Source: Phymatolithon calcareum (taxonomy: Eukaryota > Rhodophyta > Florideophyceae > Hapalidiales). From it: a stretch of DNA of 64,000 nt. Where the stretch lies: contig OZ345366.1 in NCBI GenBank assembly GCA_977006965.1, forward strand, positions 1,116,001 through 1,180,000, given 5' to 3'. Under the pieces are notes generated by a model that was not told the DNA's origin, searched no databases, and was given only the letters and a program-made list of their open reading frames with translations. The position numbers and the translations under genes are program-made. Of this stretch, positions 21,443 through 30,930 are shown one piece after another (the stretch's first letter is position 1; each line of letters begins with the position of its first letter).

Positions 21443-22330
21443 ATGTCACGAGAAAAAGACCCGCGCCGAGTGGTCGGCGCGTCCGTACACACTAAGGCAA
21501 CATCAGTGACCAGTCTCGCAGAGTGTTGCAGGCTCTATGGAGCCTTTTCCAAGTCAAAAAAGGTGAACGACACAGTTCTGGAGGTACTATTGAATGAAAT
21601 CAATGGGCGCGCAAGCACATCGCTTCGCGTGAAATGGGTCCTAGTTCAGAAACCGACTGAGAAAACTAAGATTAAGACACTCAAGATTGTTAACATCAAG
21701 GCAGGAAAGGTTGACGAAGGTTCTCCGTCCTCTCGAATGCTTGTATCAAGTCCCAGCACGCAGAACTCTGCACCACAAAATCCGGCTTACAGTACTCGTG
21801 GTCGTCCGTCTTCTTCGCCAAATGCCAGTTTATTGTCCCCAGTCGCAACCACAAGCTCTCTAAAACGGCACGCAAGCTTCGATACAACCCTCAGAAGCTA
21901 TGGACGCCCTATACCAGGCACTCTCGCCTACGCCATGCAAGGCTCTTGGGACCAGGTGTCGCAAGAGGAAGTAGATGTCATCACATCCGACCGAGAACCC
22001 AACGATATTGCTCATGGGGTGCCTTGGTACGAGCGACAAGTTCTATGCCCGATTGGAGGACGAATTCCACGTCAGTTCTGGACAGTTCGCACTCCACATG
22101 GAGATTTTATATCGGAAAATGGCGGTATTGGGCATCACACGCCCTATGATTGCTTTATGACCATGTTTCCGCAAGGTCACCTTCGAAAAATAGCAGCATG
22201 GACGTCCGCGAAGCTGAAATGAATCGCGCGAAAAGAGACTACGGTCACAGAGCTGATTAAGTTTTTCGGAATCCTCGTCCTCATGACAAGATTTGAGTTC
22301 AGCGCTAAGACAGATCTATGGCAGACTACC
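21443..22330 (+). pseudogene. piggyBac-like transposase, N-terminal portion
   Basis: The frame opens at the ATG at 21443 (MSREKDPRRVV; the frame extends upstream to 21260). It runs 260 codons through a Ser-rich linker to 22222. A one-base shift then leads into TVTELIKFFGILVLMTRFEF, which fits the start of the DDE_Tnp_1_7 (piggyBac) domain where a Glu-Leu pair precedes FxGxxxxM. The domain breaks off at about 22325 (TDLWQTT), where the catalytic core should follow. The element is therefore a deletion derivative that could only move with a transposase supplied elsewhere. Confidence 0.65.
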
Positions 22331-22764
22331 AGGCGATTTGTGTGGTTGACAGCTGGCTTTTATTCTCCGATGCGCATGCAGAGTATCAGGATCACATGAC
22401 GCAACGAAGGTATTATGAAGTGCTGGCCGAGCAACTCATCGATAACTCGTTCGATTCGCGTCATACTCGTCGCCGCTCAACCACTCCTGAACGTATTTTT
22501 GTCTCCGGGAGCGGTGTTGGAACCCACTTAACCCCCACGAGAAAGAAAAGGAAGACTGCGGATGGCATGATGACTAATTTTGCTTCGCAAAAGAACTGCA
22601 GGGTCTGCAAAGTCAAGAAGACAACGCTGGTGTGCTCATCATGTAACAGGCTAGAAGGTGCCGCAATATTCATTTGCGGCACGTCTACTGGCAGGAATTG
22701 CTTCGCGAAGCATGTGAAAGACATCCATGAGCTTGACGCTTTTGATGTGCCCGATACTGAGTAG
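22318..22764 (+). pseudogene. piggyBac-like transposase, C-terminal portion
   Basis: A 148-codon frame. It begins with the end of the DDE domain (VDSWLLFSDAHAEY, then YYEVLAEQLIDNSF). A basic linker follows (TRKKRKTADG), then a Cys/His-rich region with CRVCKVKKTTLVCSSC and CFAKHVKDIH. This is the cysteine-rich C-terminal domain characteristic of piggyBac transposases, which binds the element ends. It is separated from the N-terminal part by the internal deletion at about 22325. Confidence 0.65.
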
Positions 22765-23096
22765 CTTTCATGCGCAAAAATTAAATGATTTTCGTTACCT
22801 CAATTGAGGGAAAAGTGCCCCTCAATTGAGGAAAAATTTCAGTAAACTAGACACTAGCGATACTTAGATTTCTGAACAATGAGGAGCTGTTGCAAAACAG
22901 ATCCTGGCGCTCACCCTCAGTGTGAGCGATCTTTCGCAATAAAGAAAGAAAGAAAGAATGGACGAGAGCGGCCTGGTCTGCCAGGTGCTGCCCCAATGCG
23001 TCAGACCAACGCCAGAATCACTCTGTGGTGACGTACCTGGATGAGACGTGAAAGCCGCAGTCAAACTTGCTAAAGATTGAAAAGAATGGAAGAAAC

Positions 23097-23540
23097 TTAG
23101 ACCCTCGAAGCGCTGCTAGCCCATTGGGGGAAAAGGCAAAATGAATAACTGAACGGTGCTGTTGACCTTGGGCGCTGGACTGGATTGGTTTGCTCAATGG
23201 TGAGCGCACTCCGCAAATGTGCACACCGCTCTTTCGCTCCACGGAAAGGTAGTGATATAATCATTGCACTAGGTCTGGTGGAACAATTCGTGCGTGGATC
23301 GCACAAAGAGCTCATTGGTTGGATGTCGCCACCCCAACTTTCCGCCGTGACGCTGTGCCGACCGCAATTGTGCGGCACTGTGAATGGAGATTCTGTTTTC
23401 AGACTGTAGTGCATGGTAACATCAAAGACTACGCAAGGAGTGGTGTTGATTCGCGGTAGGAATTCAGTGCAGTGAACGTCACTATCAGCATCGGCAAACA
23501 GCAGTTTTTCAGCATAACGGTTCTAATTTGTCACTCAGTA
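23097..23540 (-). pseudogene. Relic with a DAD motif, copy 1
   Basis: The minus-strand reading gives LLFADADSDVH, then TTPCVVFDVTMHYSLKTESP. It is clearly homologous to 38911-39240 (FVDADIAVHP, then TTPCVFFDIDMHYNLKT). A hydrophobic strand followed by D-A-D resembles the nucleotide-sugar site of some glycosyltransferases, but the fragment is too short to assign. Frame breaks occur downstream. Confidence 0.35.
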
Positions 23541-24201
23541 ATAAGCCAAGAAGGTTGGGGAGCTAATCTTTGGTCTCATTGTGTGTGACCGCTACTCATT
23601 GTATAGTATGCAATTGACAGGTTGGCATTTACTGATGTTCACACATGGCGCCTCCATTCCAAGGTCCAGACCTTGGCGACCGACTATGTTTAATTGCAGC
23701 GGTACTTCAGATGGCAACTCGCAAGTACTAGCACCAACCGCCGTGCTCCTCAGCTAAAAACTCGAAAAACGATGAGCATTCTCCATCCGCCAACGGCCAC
23801 TTTCTGTATTTTCTACGCAGTGTAGTGCACACCAGTATTTCTCTGAGTCTTGTCGAAAGGCCTCGGGGAATCACACGTAAGAGATGTAGTGCGCGAATTT
23901 AGGGAATGAGGAGTGCTCGCAGAGCTTTGCGCACTTGCCTTAAATTCACGCACATTCTATGAACACATCATCTTATAAGGTGATCTGCCGAGCTCCAGCA
24001 AGTTCGGAAAATCTCAATTGTGTTAAGAACTACCACGTCTCCTCACACTCCGTATTGCGGCACAGATAGCTCGACCGCTCTTCTTTGCTACTTGTCATTC
24101 TCTTCGTTTTCCGTCCACATCGTCGTCGGTGGGTCCTATTCCTTTGCTTTTCGAGAACATTCACATCTGAATCCGGTGACTTCCAAGGACGAATCTGAGG
24201 T
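23541..24201. other. Upstream region of MED15 copy b
   Basis: No gene. A stretch at 23885-23935 is the reverse complement of about 29525-29585, so part of it is a dispersed fragment. No TATA box is clear ahead of the 24202 start. Confidence 0.35.
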
Positions 24202-26247
24202 ATGGCGGATGCATTGAACAACTTTGATTGGAAAAAAGTAAGGCCCCTGGATGATCGCCTCAAGGCGTACGACCAAGTACGCGGCCGGCTCAGGCGTAAG
24301 TTCACCTTTTCATTGACTTCTCTCTTCCGCAGTGCCTAGCTCTTGTGCAATCAACTAACGTTCATATTTCCACTATTATCATCTTGAAACAAACGAACGC
24401 ATTCTAGAACTCTATCCTGAACTTTCCGAAAACGAAGTGCGACAGAGAGTAACCATCCTTGAGCGAAACACATGGATTAAAGCGGAAACCTGGAACGGTT
24501 ACATGCACGGTATCGCGAAACTACTGGTCCAAATCGGGACTCAGGTTACGCACTCCAATGTGGCTCGTTCTCATGGAGCTCCACCGGCTGCTTCAAATCA
24601 AGAATCTCCCATACAAGAAGGGTCTCTAGCTTCACACCAGCAGATCAATGGGGGGCCCAGCACGCAACAGGGAATGCATTTTCAACACCAACATCTACTC
24701 TCGACACCTGGACACATTCAAGGGCACCCGCACGGTCATCAGATGTTCATGCTGCAGCAGCAACAGACACGCCACGCACCGCTCCCCTGCGCCCAGTTAC
24801 CGCTTACGCCATCTCAGCACCTGATGTTGTTCCAGGTCAGTGAACAGCAACAACGTCAGCTCTGGGAACAATTCGGACTAACCCCAAGACAGGACCACAT
24901 CATGCGAAATCATCAATTGCAAATGCAACAGCAAGCACAACAGAGACAACTGTTTACTCAGGCGATGGCTCAGAGACAGGGAAGCCTACAAACTCAGCAG
25001 CGAATTGGTGCTAATATGTTGCAGAAGAACCAGCAAGAGAAACAAAAAGAACAAGAACCAAGACGAAATTCAAAGTCTCCGGAACGCACAGACAAAAGTG
25101 CCGTTGCCAAGGTAGGTTATACGGTATTTTGAATCTGGGACGCACCGAGCGACAATTTCTAACCATGCCCATATACTTTCCATCTTGTTAGATACCTGTG
25201 AAGAAGGGCGCGAAATCGCGGGCTCGAGTTGGATCAAGCTCAGTGGCGAGAGGCTCTCGGGGTGGTCGAGGAAAGAAAAGGAATGGTGGAACCAAGAGGA
25301 AGACTAGAAACCAATTTCAGGGCGCCAACTTGGAACAATCGCCTCCGTTGGATGGAGCGCAACAGAACACTTCTGGTGTCACAATCACACCTGAAGTACC
25401 ATTGCGACATAGGCAGTTGTCCTCAATTCCGAATCAGGACACTGCATTGAATCGTCCAGCAGATGCGACCACCACTGAAAACACTCCGGGCCCCACCCTT
25501 GCTTCGCAACCGGTGCCGCATCCCCCCTTGCACAAATCACCCCCTGTCTGCTCAAGTCGGCCTGTTGCGCAGCGAAATACAAGCTCGACGCAAAAAGTGG
25601 ATCGCGCAACCACCCATATTGCTTCCGCAGCTCAGCGCGTTTCTTCCATCAATATGTCGGATGGACTTCGCGCCCACGCGGGCGAGCATCAAGCAAATAC
25701 GGAGCGACCGAGAGCTCCCGTTCTACACGAAATCCCTGAAAACATATGGCCAAAGTTTGTCGCTATCAAAGTCAAGTACAAAGCCCAGTTGCAGCGGATG
25801 TTGCCAATCTCGCAAATCATATTCAATAGACATCCGCCCGAAACGAAGGTCATTCTTCTGCAGGATTTGAGCAAGTGTGTCAAGGTTTTCGATTTGGAAC
25901 GAACCGCCAAGATACGCGTCCGGATAACGGAGGGGATGTTGAACGAGTTTGAGCAAATCATTATCAAAGTTATCCAGGCTGGTGCCGAACCAGGTAATGG
26001 TGCAAAGCCAAGCATCTCCCCGCACAGCACTTCGCCTCGACAAGCCATACATGCGACTCGACGGATGCCGGCGCAGGAATTCGCTCCTGAATTGGGGGGT
26101 TCCGGAACAATCGCTGATTTGAACAATGGACGTTGTGAAGATCCCAGCGATAATACGCCACCACACCAAGGAAACAAGAGGGGGCGAGATGACGACGGTA
26201 TAGTTGAAGGGCAGGGAGAACATCCGACGAAAAAACCCAGGTCTTAG
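24202..26247 (+). CDS. MED15-like protein, copy b, lacking the C-terminal domain
   Basis: Three exons: 24202-24295, 24408-25111 and 25192-26247. Donors are GTAAGT and GTAGGT, acceptors TAG. The spliced frame is open for 617 codons. Residues 1-75 form a KIX-like helical domain (FDWKKVRPLDDRLKAY ... LYPELSENEVRQRV), the module by which MED15 tails bind activators. A Gln-rich stretch follows (to about 265), then a basic Arg/Gly/Lys-rich segment and a conserved central block (ENIWPKFVAIKVKYKAQL). It ends at KKPRS. A TAG replaces the Glu codon found at this point in copies e and g, so the MED15 C-terminal domain that anchors the protein in Mediator is missing. LINE-B lies 21 bp after the stop. It could be a truncated regulator or a young pseudogene. 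Confidence 0.65.
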
Positions 26248-26268
26248 GCTGCACACCTCAACTCTAAG

Positions 26269-27202
26269 CACTAGTACAGCCACGCTGGGAGTACGCAATG
26301 CACTTAACGCCCTGGACAGAAGACGTACAAAATGCCGTCAAGGAAGTAGAAGCAACATTCTTCAATCAAGTATTCGGGCCACTGGCCCGAGGAAGGACGG
26401 ATAGGCTCCGTCTCCTGTGCCGGATCCAGGCGGCCGCACATCGACGAGAAATGTTGGCCTTCAAAATGCTGAGAAGGAACAAGGCGAAAGAACGTATGTA
26501 TTCAAAGGAAGTGCCAGAAAGAAGAAACAGCGATGAATGGCAGTACACGAAGAAAGATATCGCCGCGATGGAGACCAGAGAGCCGTTCGGTGAAGCGTTA
26601 AAGCATATCCAAGCAAACCAATCGTCGCAAGCACTTCGATCGAAATTTCTGGAAATGGAAGGAGACCGCCTAGAATCGAAGCGGAAAAGAAAGATACCAT
26701 ACGACAAAACAAGAGAATTGCCAGCAATCCTCAAGTTCCCCAAGGTGAAGCACAGACAACTCGCACTGCAGTATGCCTGTGGCAGATTCCCACAGGTGTC
26801 AACAACAAGTATGACTGAAGAATTCGGCACCAGAGCCAGAGAGCATATGGAGACCCTTGAACGCACGCTAGCAGGGTACGAACTCGAAGGAGAAAAACGA
26901 CTGGAAACAGAAAAGGCGCTAGATGAGCTCTTACTATTTAGCAAGACACTCATAGAACGCATGGAGAACGAAGAAGGCCTGTATTAATCCGCAGAATGCA
27001 AGGCAAAAAGTGGTCGAGTCCAAGCACCAACAATCCCGTAGAGGACTGAGATAGGACTACTTTGAGTCCTAAGTTTTCCAGTCTGCGATTCTAGTGGACG
27101 TTTTGTGAGCTACACAAAGGTAGGTAGCACCAGAGGAAGCCTTGCCCATATCTTCGGAAGTCTGTGGGGCTTTTAAATAAACTTGAAAGGAAAAAAAAAA
27201 AA
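26269..27202 (+). mobile_element. LINE-B insertion, 5'-truncated
   Basis: Bounded by the 14-bp duplication ACCTCAACTCTAAG (26255-26268, 27203-27216), with a poly(A) tail of 12 A at 27191-27202. It contains the last 229 codons of the LINE ORF2 and a 3' UTR ending CTTTTAAATAAACTTG. It inserted into the former coding end of MED15 copy b. Confidence 0.9.
26286..26987 (+). pseudogene. LINE-B ORF2 C-terminal region
   Basis: An open frame from EYAMHLTPWTEDV to NEEGLY. The first residues match the end of the reverse transcriptase thumb in LINE-E (WEYAV at 42873 continuing HLTPW at 47962). A charged helical C-terminal domain follows, with KHRQLALQYACGRFP and an acidic end (TEKALDELLLFSKTLIERME). The same C-terminal layout recurs in LINE-C, LINE-E and the copy at 50.3-51.8 kb. 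No reverse transcriptase core is present. Confidence 0.7.
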
Positions 27203-27353
27203 ACCTCAACTCTAAGAAACAAATTTTCGAGTCGGATCGTCGCGCTTCATGATGGTAAAACGGCATCTTAGTGTTCATAGTGTCGCACCAGGGACAACGA
27301 AATTTTTTACATGATATTGGCTGATACAGGGATAGTGTGCGGTGTATGAGTGA

Positions 27354-27694
27354 AGCAGAAAGGTAGATTTTTATTTAAAAGTTACCAACGCATCTGCTGA
27401 CGATTGGGGCAACTTTCCGAGGGCCAAGAGGTTTTTGCTAGATTCGTTCTATGGAAGAGTTTCTTTTCTTGATGGTGTAACACGATTCAGTGGACTACAA
27501 AAACCCACCTCTGGTCTCCTTCGGGACCTCGAGGGGGAAAATTACTTCCCTGTCCTGTGACACGCTGTGATTTCAAGTTGCGGGCAGTCCTTACTTGTCC
27601 ACAGCTTGAAACATGGTTAGGAGCTCGTCGAGTGCTCGCTGAGTCCAGGCGCTGTCCTCTTTGGAGAGTCTGTCTTTTGCGAAGCCATTTATCA
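27354..27694 (-). mobile_element. LINE-E 3' fragment
   Basis: Minus-strand copy of the LINE-E end: C-terminal peptide DRLSKEDSAWTQRALDELL, then a 3' UTR with the GGTTTTTGTAG and CAGATGCGTTGGTAAC landmarks and TTTAAATAAAA. The flanking duplication is CGGTGTATGAGTGA versus CGGTCTATGAGTGA (27340-27353, 27695-27708), 13 of 14 matching. Confidence 0.75.
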
Positions 27695-27933
27695 CGGTCT
27701 ATGAGTGAGGAGACGCGGGGCTCGTACGCTTAGAATTGATGTACTTTCCATTTTAAAAAAAATCCAGAACGTTGGAAAGCAGGCGAAGAGAATATTGCTC
27801 TTATGCACTCTTCGATATGTTTGTAAGATATGTGTCCATATTTTGTGGAAAAAGCGTAAAGTAGTCAAAAACGAGCACAGGAAGAGAACAAGAACAAGAA
27901 ACTTTGACCAAAAAGCTAGTATGGAAAAATTGC

Positions 27934-27965
27934 AGGCGGTGCAACCAGCGCTGGTTGCACCGCCT
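27934..27965. repeat. Perfect 32-bp palindrome
   Basis: AGGCGGTGCAACCAGC followed directly by its exact complement, no loop. Confidence 0.9.
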
Positions 27966-28202
27966 CACCCGATAAAAGCTATTCGTCACGTATTGTGAGA
28001 ATTGTCCAATGGAGATCGGAATTTGCACCGCCTTCCGCGTGGGTGTCTCACAAATGCGTGTGGGGGCATGTTATGTTGGCCCGGGGAGATTTGGACAGGT
28101 TCCGCAAGAAGTGTACCGTGCAGAAATGTTGCGCATGTGGATTTTTACTCCATCGTTAGAAGCGGTTGATAAACAACACAGTCCCGACACAGCGGAATTC
28201 CC

Positions 28203-28263
28203 GCGAACAATGAGCACTGTCAAACTTCCCGCTGCGGGAAGCATGACAGTGCTCATGGTTCGC
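28203..28263. repeat. Imperfect hairpin, 29-30-bp arms
   Basis: GCGAACAATGAGCACTGTCA pairs with the segment ending 28263, with about four mismatches. The centre is CCCGCTGCGGG. No gene is recognised in the surrounding 27966-28650 interval. Confidence 0.75.
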
Positions 28264-28654
28264 AGCGCTTTGGTCGAAGCAAGAGCTAAGCAAGAGGTAC
28301 CTGTGTCGTCGATGCATCCTCGCCAAGCCAAGAGCTCTGCCCTCGTTGGGCTTACCGGGGGCCCCGGTTGCCTTCTTGCAACTCCTTGCACGTTGAAGCT
28401 GGACGATTTCATCCATGACTGCATCCTGATCATTCATTGGAACACGTGTCATTCTCTTATTTTCGATTGCATTGGTTGATCTTATGCCGGGGGCAAACGT
28501 AGTATATTTATCATATTAGTTCTTCTTTGCGACATGACTGAGGCGCAATCCTCATGCAGGACACGAAAGAGTGTACACCAATGGTGGAGTTAGAAAGCCT
28601 CATGGCCAGGAGGTGCTCGGAGCTCTCTGATGTTATCTTAAAGTCATGCAAGCT

Positions 28655-28842
28655 CACCTCTTGTGCCTGCCACTGCGTCGCTTTACACGCTACCATCCCG
28701 CCGTGCTTCCTTTCTGCTTCTCCTTTCATAATTTGTGATCCGCCTTGTCGTGCTCGGAGCTGATTCCTGCGCTTTTTCTCACTTCTCCTACATTTGATTA
28801 TCCACTGGGTTCGGCAACCGTCAAAATCCCATATGATGAAAC
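28655..28842 (+). promoter_or_regulatory. Conserved upstream region of MED15 copy c
   Basis: Matches 54570-54742 upstream of copy f, including TGCCACTGCGTCGCTTTACA and CCTGCGCTTTTTCTCACTTC. The similarity ends at the ATG region, so the promoter and 5' UTR were duplicated with the gene. Confidence 0.5.
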
Positions 28843-29070
28843 ATGTCAGACCCTCCGAACAACCTAGAATGGAATGCGAACTTGCCCATGGCACATCATC
28901 TCTCAATCTGCTCAGACTTAGGGGAAAAGCTGGAAAGCAAGTCCACCTTTCAAAGTGCCCTTCAATATTTCCATGCCAACTTGGATACGATGCGGTAGCG
29001 TTTTTTCCATACTGAGATTTTTGGCAACAAAGCGTTGAAAAGCTGTACCATGAGGGCTGGAAAGACTAAT
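28843..29070 (+). pseudogene. MED15-like relic, copy c (exon 1 and start of exon 2)
   Basis: Exon 1 is 94 nt like the other long copies (28843-28936), encoding MSDPPNNLEWNANLPMAHHL and the rest of the first KIX helix region. The donor reads GCAAGT where its closest relative, copy f, has GTAAGT. The intron keeps similarity to copy f. Exon 2 begins CTGTACCATGAGG and reaches a stop within about ten codons. Similarity fades after 29070, so only the N-terminal tenth of the gene remains. Confidence 0.6.
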
Positions 29071-29700
29071 TGCCGGGTACGGAGTCGCCTACGGTAAGTA
29101 GATCATCCATGGGCCTTTCCGCTTCCTAATCGCAGTTGCTTTAGACATCTCTCTGACTCAGACTCTCACTTAGCAGTCAAGGGAATCAGTGGTGATCAGA
29201 TTACCGAAGAGTTGTGCTAAGGCAAAGAAAACGTACGCTTCCACAGCAATATACATAGAAAATGAGGTGAATGACAAGCACTGCTGAAGACCAGTCGAGA
29301 TTACTTGGGCGCAGTAGTTGAGTGCCGGCGAAGAGGCAGTTTCTATTTTGCTTCAAATTCATTGATCCGCCTAAAGTTTCTAGCGCTTGGCAGATCACCA
29401 CTCCCGATGAGGTGCGCTTAGAATGTGTATGCGTTTCCAGGGATAACTTATTTTAGAAGCTCCCAAGACCACATAGGCTGTGAGTAATAGGATCGCTTCT
29501 CGTAATTCTCTCCATCATGGGTTCTTGGGGAGAGTGCGCTCAGCTCTGCGCACACTCCATATTCTCTAAATTCGCGAACCACATCCACCCCGAATTCACG
29601 ATTGATGCGCCACTGTTTTCAGGCATCGAATCGGATGGTGAAGCATATCAAAAGGTCAAAATTTGTCACCTAACGCAACTGCCAAACTTTTAATTGCCAG
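29071..29700. other. Unassigned region between MED15 copies c and d
   Basis: A minus-strand reading at about 29470-29640 (VVREFREYGVCAELSAL) is repeated in decayed form on the plus strand at 23885-23935, so it is part of some duplicated coding sequence I cannot name. Confidence 0.35.
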
Positions 29701-29704
29701 TACC

Positions 29705-30930
29705 TTGCGGACAAAACATACCTTGACAAGTGAGCATGACTTTCACAGTACCACATGCATACCAGCTGACCGGAGAAGAGACCAAGAAGACCGAAGAAGC
29801 ACTGGACCAGCTACTCTTCTTTACCAGTGCCTTTTACGAGGACATGGAATAGAAAAACAAAGGATAAGAATTGCGAGCTCGAATCGCCGCTGAGCGCATA
29901 GAGGACTGTAAGCTTTTCCCACATCCGTCCGATGTGGGTTTTTGCAGCTAGGGCCACGATATACAAGATTGCGGAAGAAGCATATATGAATGTTATACTA
30001 TGCTACAAGGCTGTAGCAACTGAAACGCATCTCCCTTACAGTCTAAAGAGTGTTACTGAGAGCGTTTAATAAATACTACTAAAAAAAAAAAAAAAAAAGT
30101 ACCACATGCATCATTTATATTACTCTTCGTGATGTTGCTGTCTTGCTTGCTCTTCCTCTCTAGCTTTTTGTTGCTGATCATCCAGTTCGCTGTGCATCTG
30201 TAACGGTATATAAAGGAACGTCTGTAGCTGCTCCGGTTTCTGCCGCATCAGCATTTGATCAACACGCATGAGGAATTCCTGTGGTGGCATTTCGTCTATT
30301 TGTAGCATAAGCTGATTCTGCTCCCGGAAGTGCGCCGTGAACAACTGCGAAATTTGCCGATTTACCAGGCGCCCGAGCTGGAGCTGCTCATGAACTTGGG
30401 TATTGTAGAGTTCTTGCGATATCTGTCCCTGTGCCAGAGCGATATCCAACGGCAGGGGCTGTGCATGGTACATTTCTTGCTGCTGTTGACCTTGTGTACT
30501 GGATCTTCCCTGCTGCATGGGAACAAGTGTCGTGAGCAGGAGTTGATTTGTTGACGAAGCTCCGGTAAGACAAGCAAACAGAGATTCCTCAATTCTAGCC
30601 TCCATTTCTCTCAGACCTCTGGCGATTTCCTGCAAGTAGCAGCTCCAGCTTTCCGCCTTTTTCCACATGCTTATCTCAAAGATGCTCGCTCTCTGTCGCA
30701 GTTCGTTTTCGGATACGTTAGGGTATAATTCTTGTTCGGTTCGTTCGAAAGTTTGCGGTAAACGGAATGATGTTAACTCATTGCATTGAAAGTAGGCAAC
30801 CGCGCAAGCAAATTTGATGGCTATAGATGGACTCACCTTTGAGCTTGTTTCCAACGCGGGTGCAGACCTTCATACGGTCATCCATTGACCTGCTCCGCTT
30901 CCAGTCATGATTGCTCGGAGCGTCCGACAT
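29705..30930 (-). pseudogene. MED15-like relic, copy d (exons 1 and 2)
   Basis: Minus strand: exon 1 is 30930-30837 (94 nt, MSDAPSNHDWKRSRSMDDRM), donor GTGAGT, a 106-bp intron, and exon 2 from 30730. Exon 2 carries the second half of the KIX-like domain (ELYPNVSENELRQRASIFEI) and the Gln-rich region, including SQLFTAHFREQNQLMLQIDE, which is nearly identical to copy e. The frame ends at a TAA at 30120. A LINE insertion follows, and then the conserved end of exon 2 with its donor GTATGTTTTG (near 29720). Exon 3 is not recognisable. The KIX-Gln part alone could still be expressed as a short protein of about 234 residues. Confidence 0.65.
29761..30097 (+). mobile_element. LINE insertion in MED15 copy d
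   Basis: Flanked by the perfect 14-bp duplication AGTACCACATGCAT (29747-29760, 30098-30111) and ending in a run of 17-18 A. The short coding end (ELTGEETKKTEEALDQLLFF) matches the LINE-B C-terminus. The 3' UTR holds a hairpin CCCACATC-GATGTGGG (29918-29938) and AATAAA at 30070. Confidence 0.9.

Larger units (their letters stand above)
21217..22853 (+). mobile_element. piggyBac-like element, TSD CTAG, internally deleted
   Basis: 1637 bp with perfect 13-bp terminal inverted repeats TGTCTAGTTTACT and AGTAAACTAGACA, flanked by CTAG on both sides (21213-21216, 22854-22857). Comparison with LINE-A copy 1 shows one CTAG at the empty site. Two copies of the palindrome CCTCAATTGAGG lie just inside each end (21235, 21254, 22798, 22820). 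The encoded protein has the N- and C-terminal parts of a piggyBac-type transposase but lacks the catalytic middle. Confidence 0.8.
20751..22957 (+). mobile_element. LINE-A copy 2 carrying a piggyBac-like insertion
   Basis: The same LINE as 609-1359, in plus orientation. It starts in the RNase H region, runs through the zinc-knuckle C-terminus, and ends with AATAAA(GAAA)n at 22936-22957. The piggyBac-like element at 21217-22853 interrupts its last coding portion. No clear target duplication was found, so a deletion may have accompanied insertion. Confidence 0.8.

Noticed and set aside
20751-22957. Target-site duplication for LINE-A copy 2
   Set aside because: I compared both flanks and found no convincing repeat; left unassigned.
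25723-26298. Minus-strand ORFs opposite MED15 exon 3
   Set aside because: Antisense shadows of the conserved coding block.
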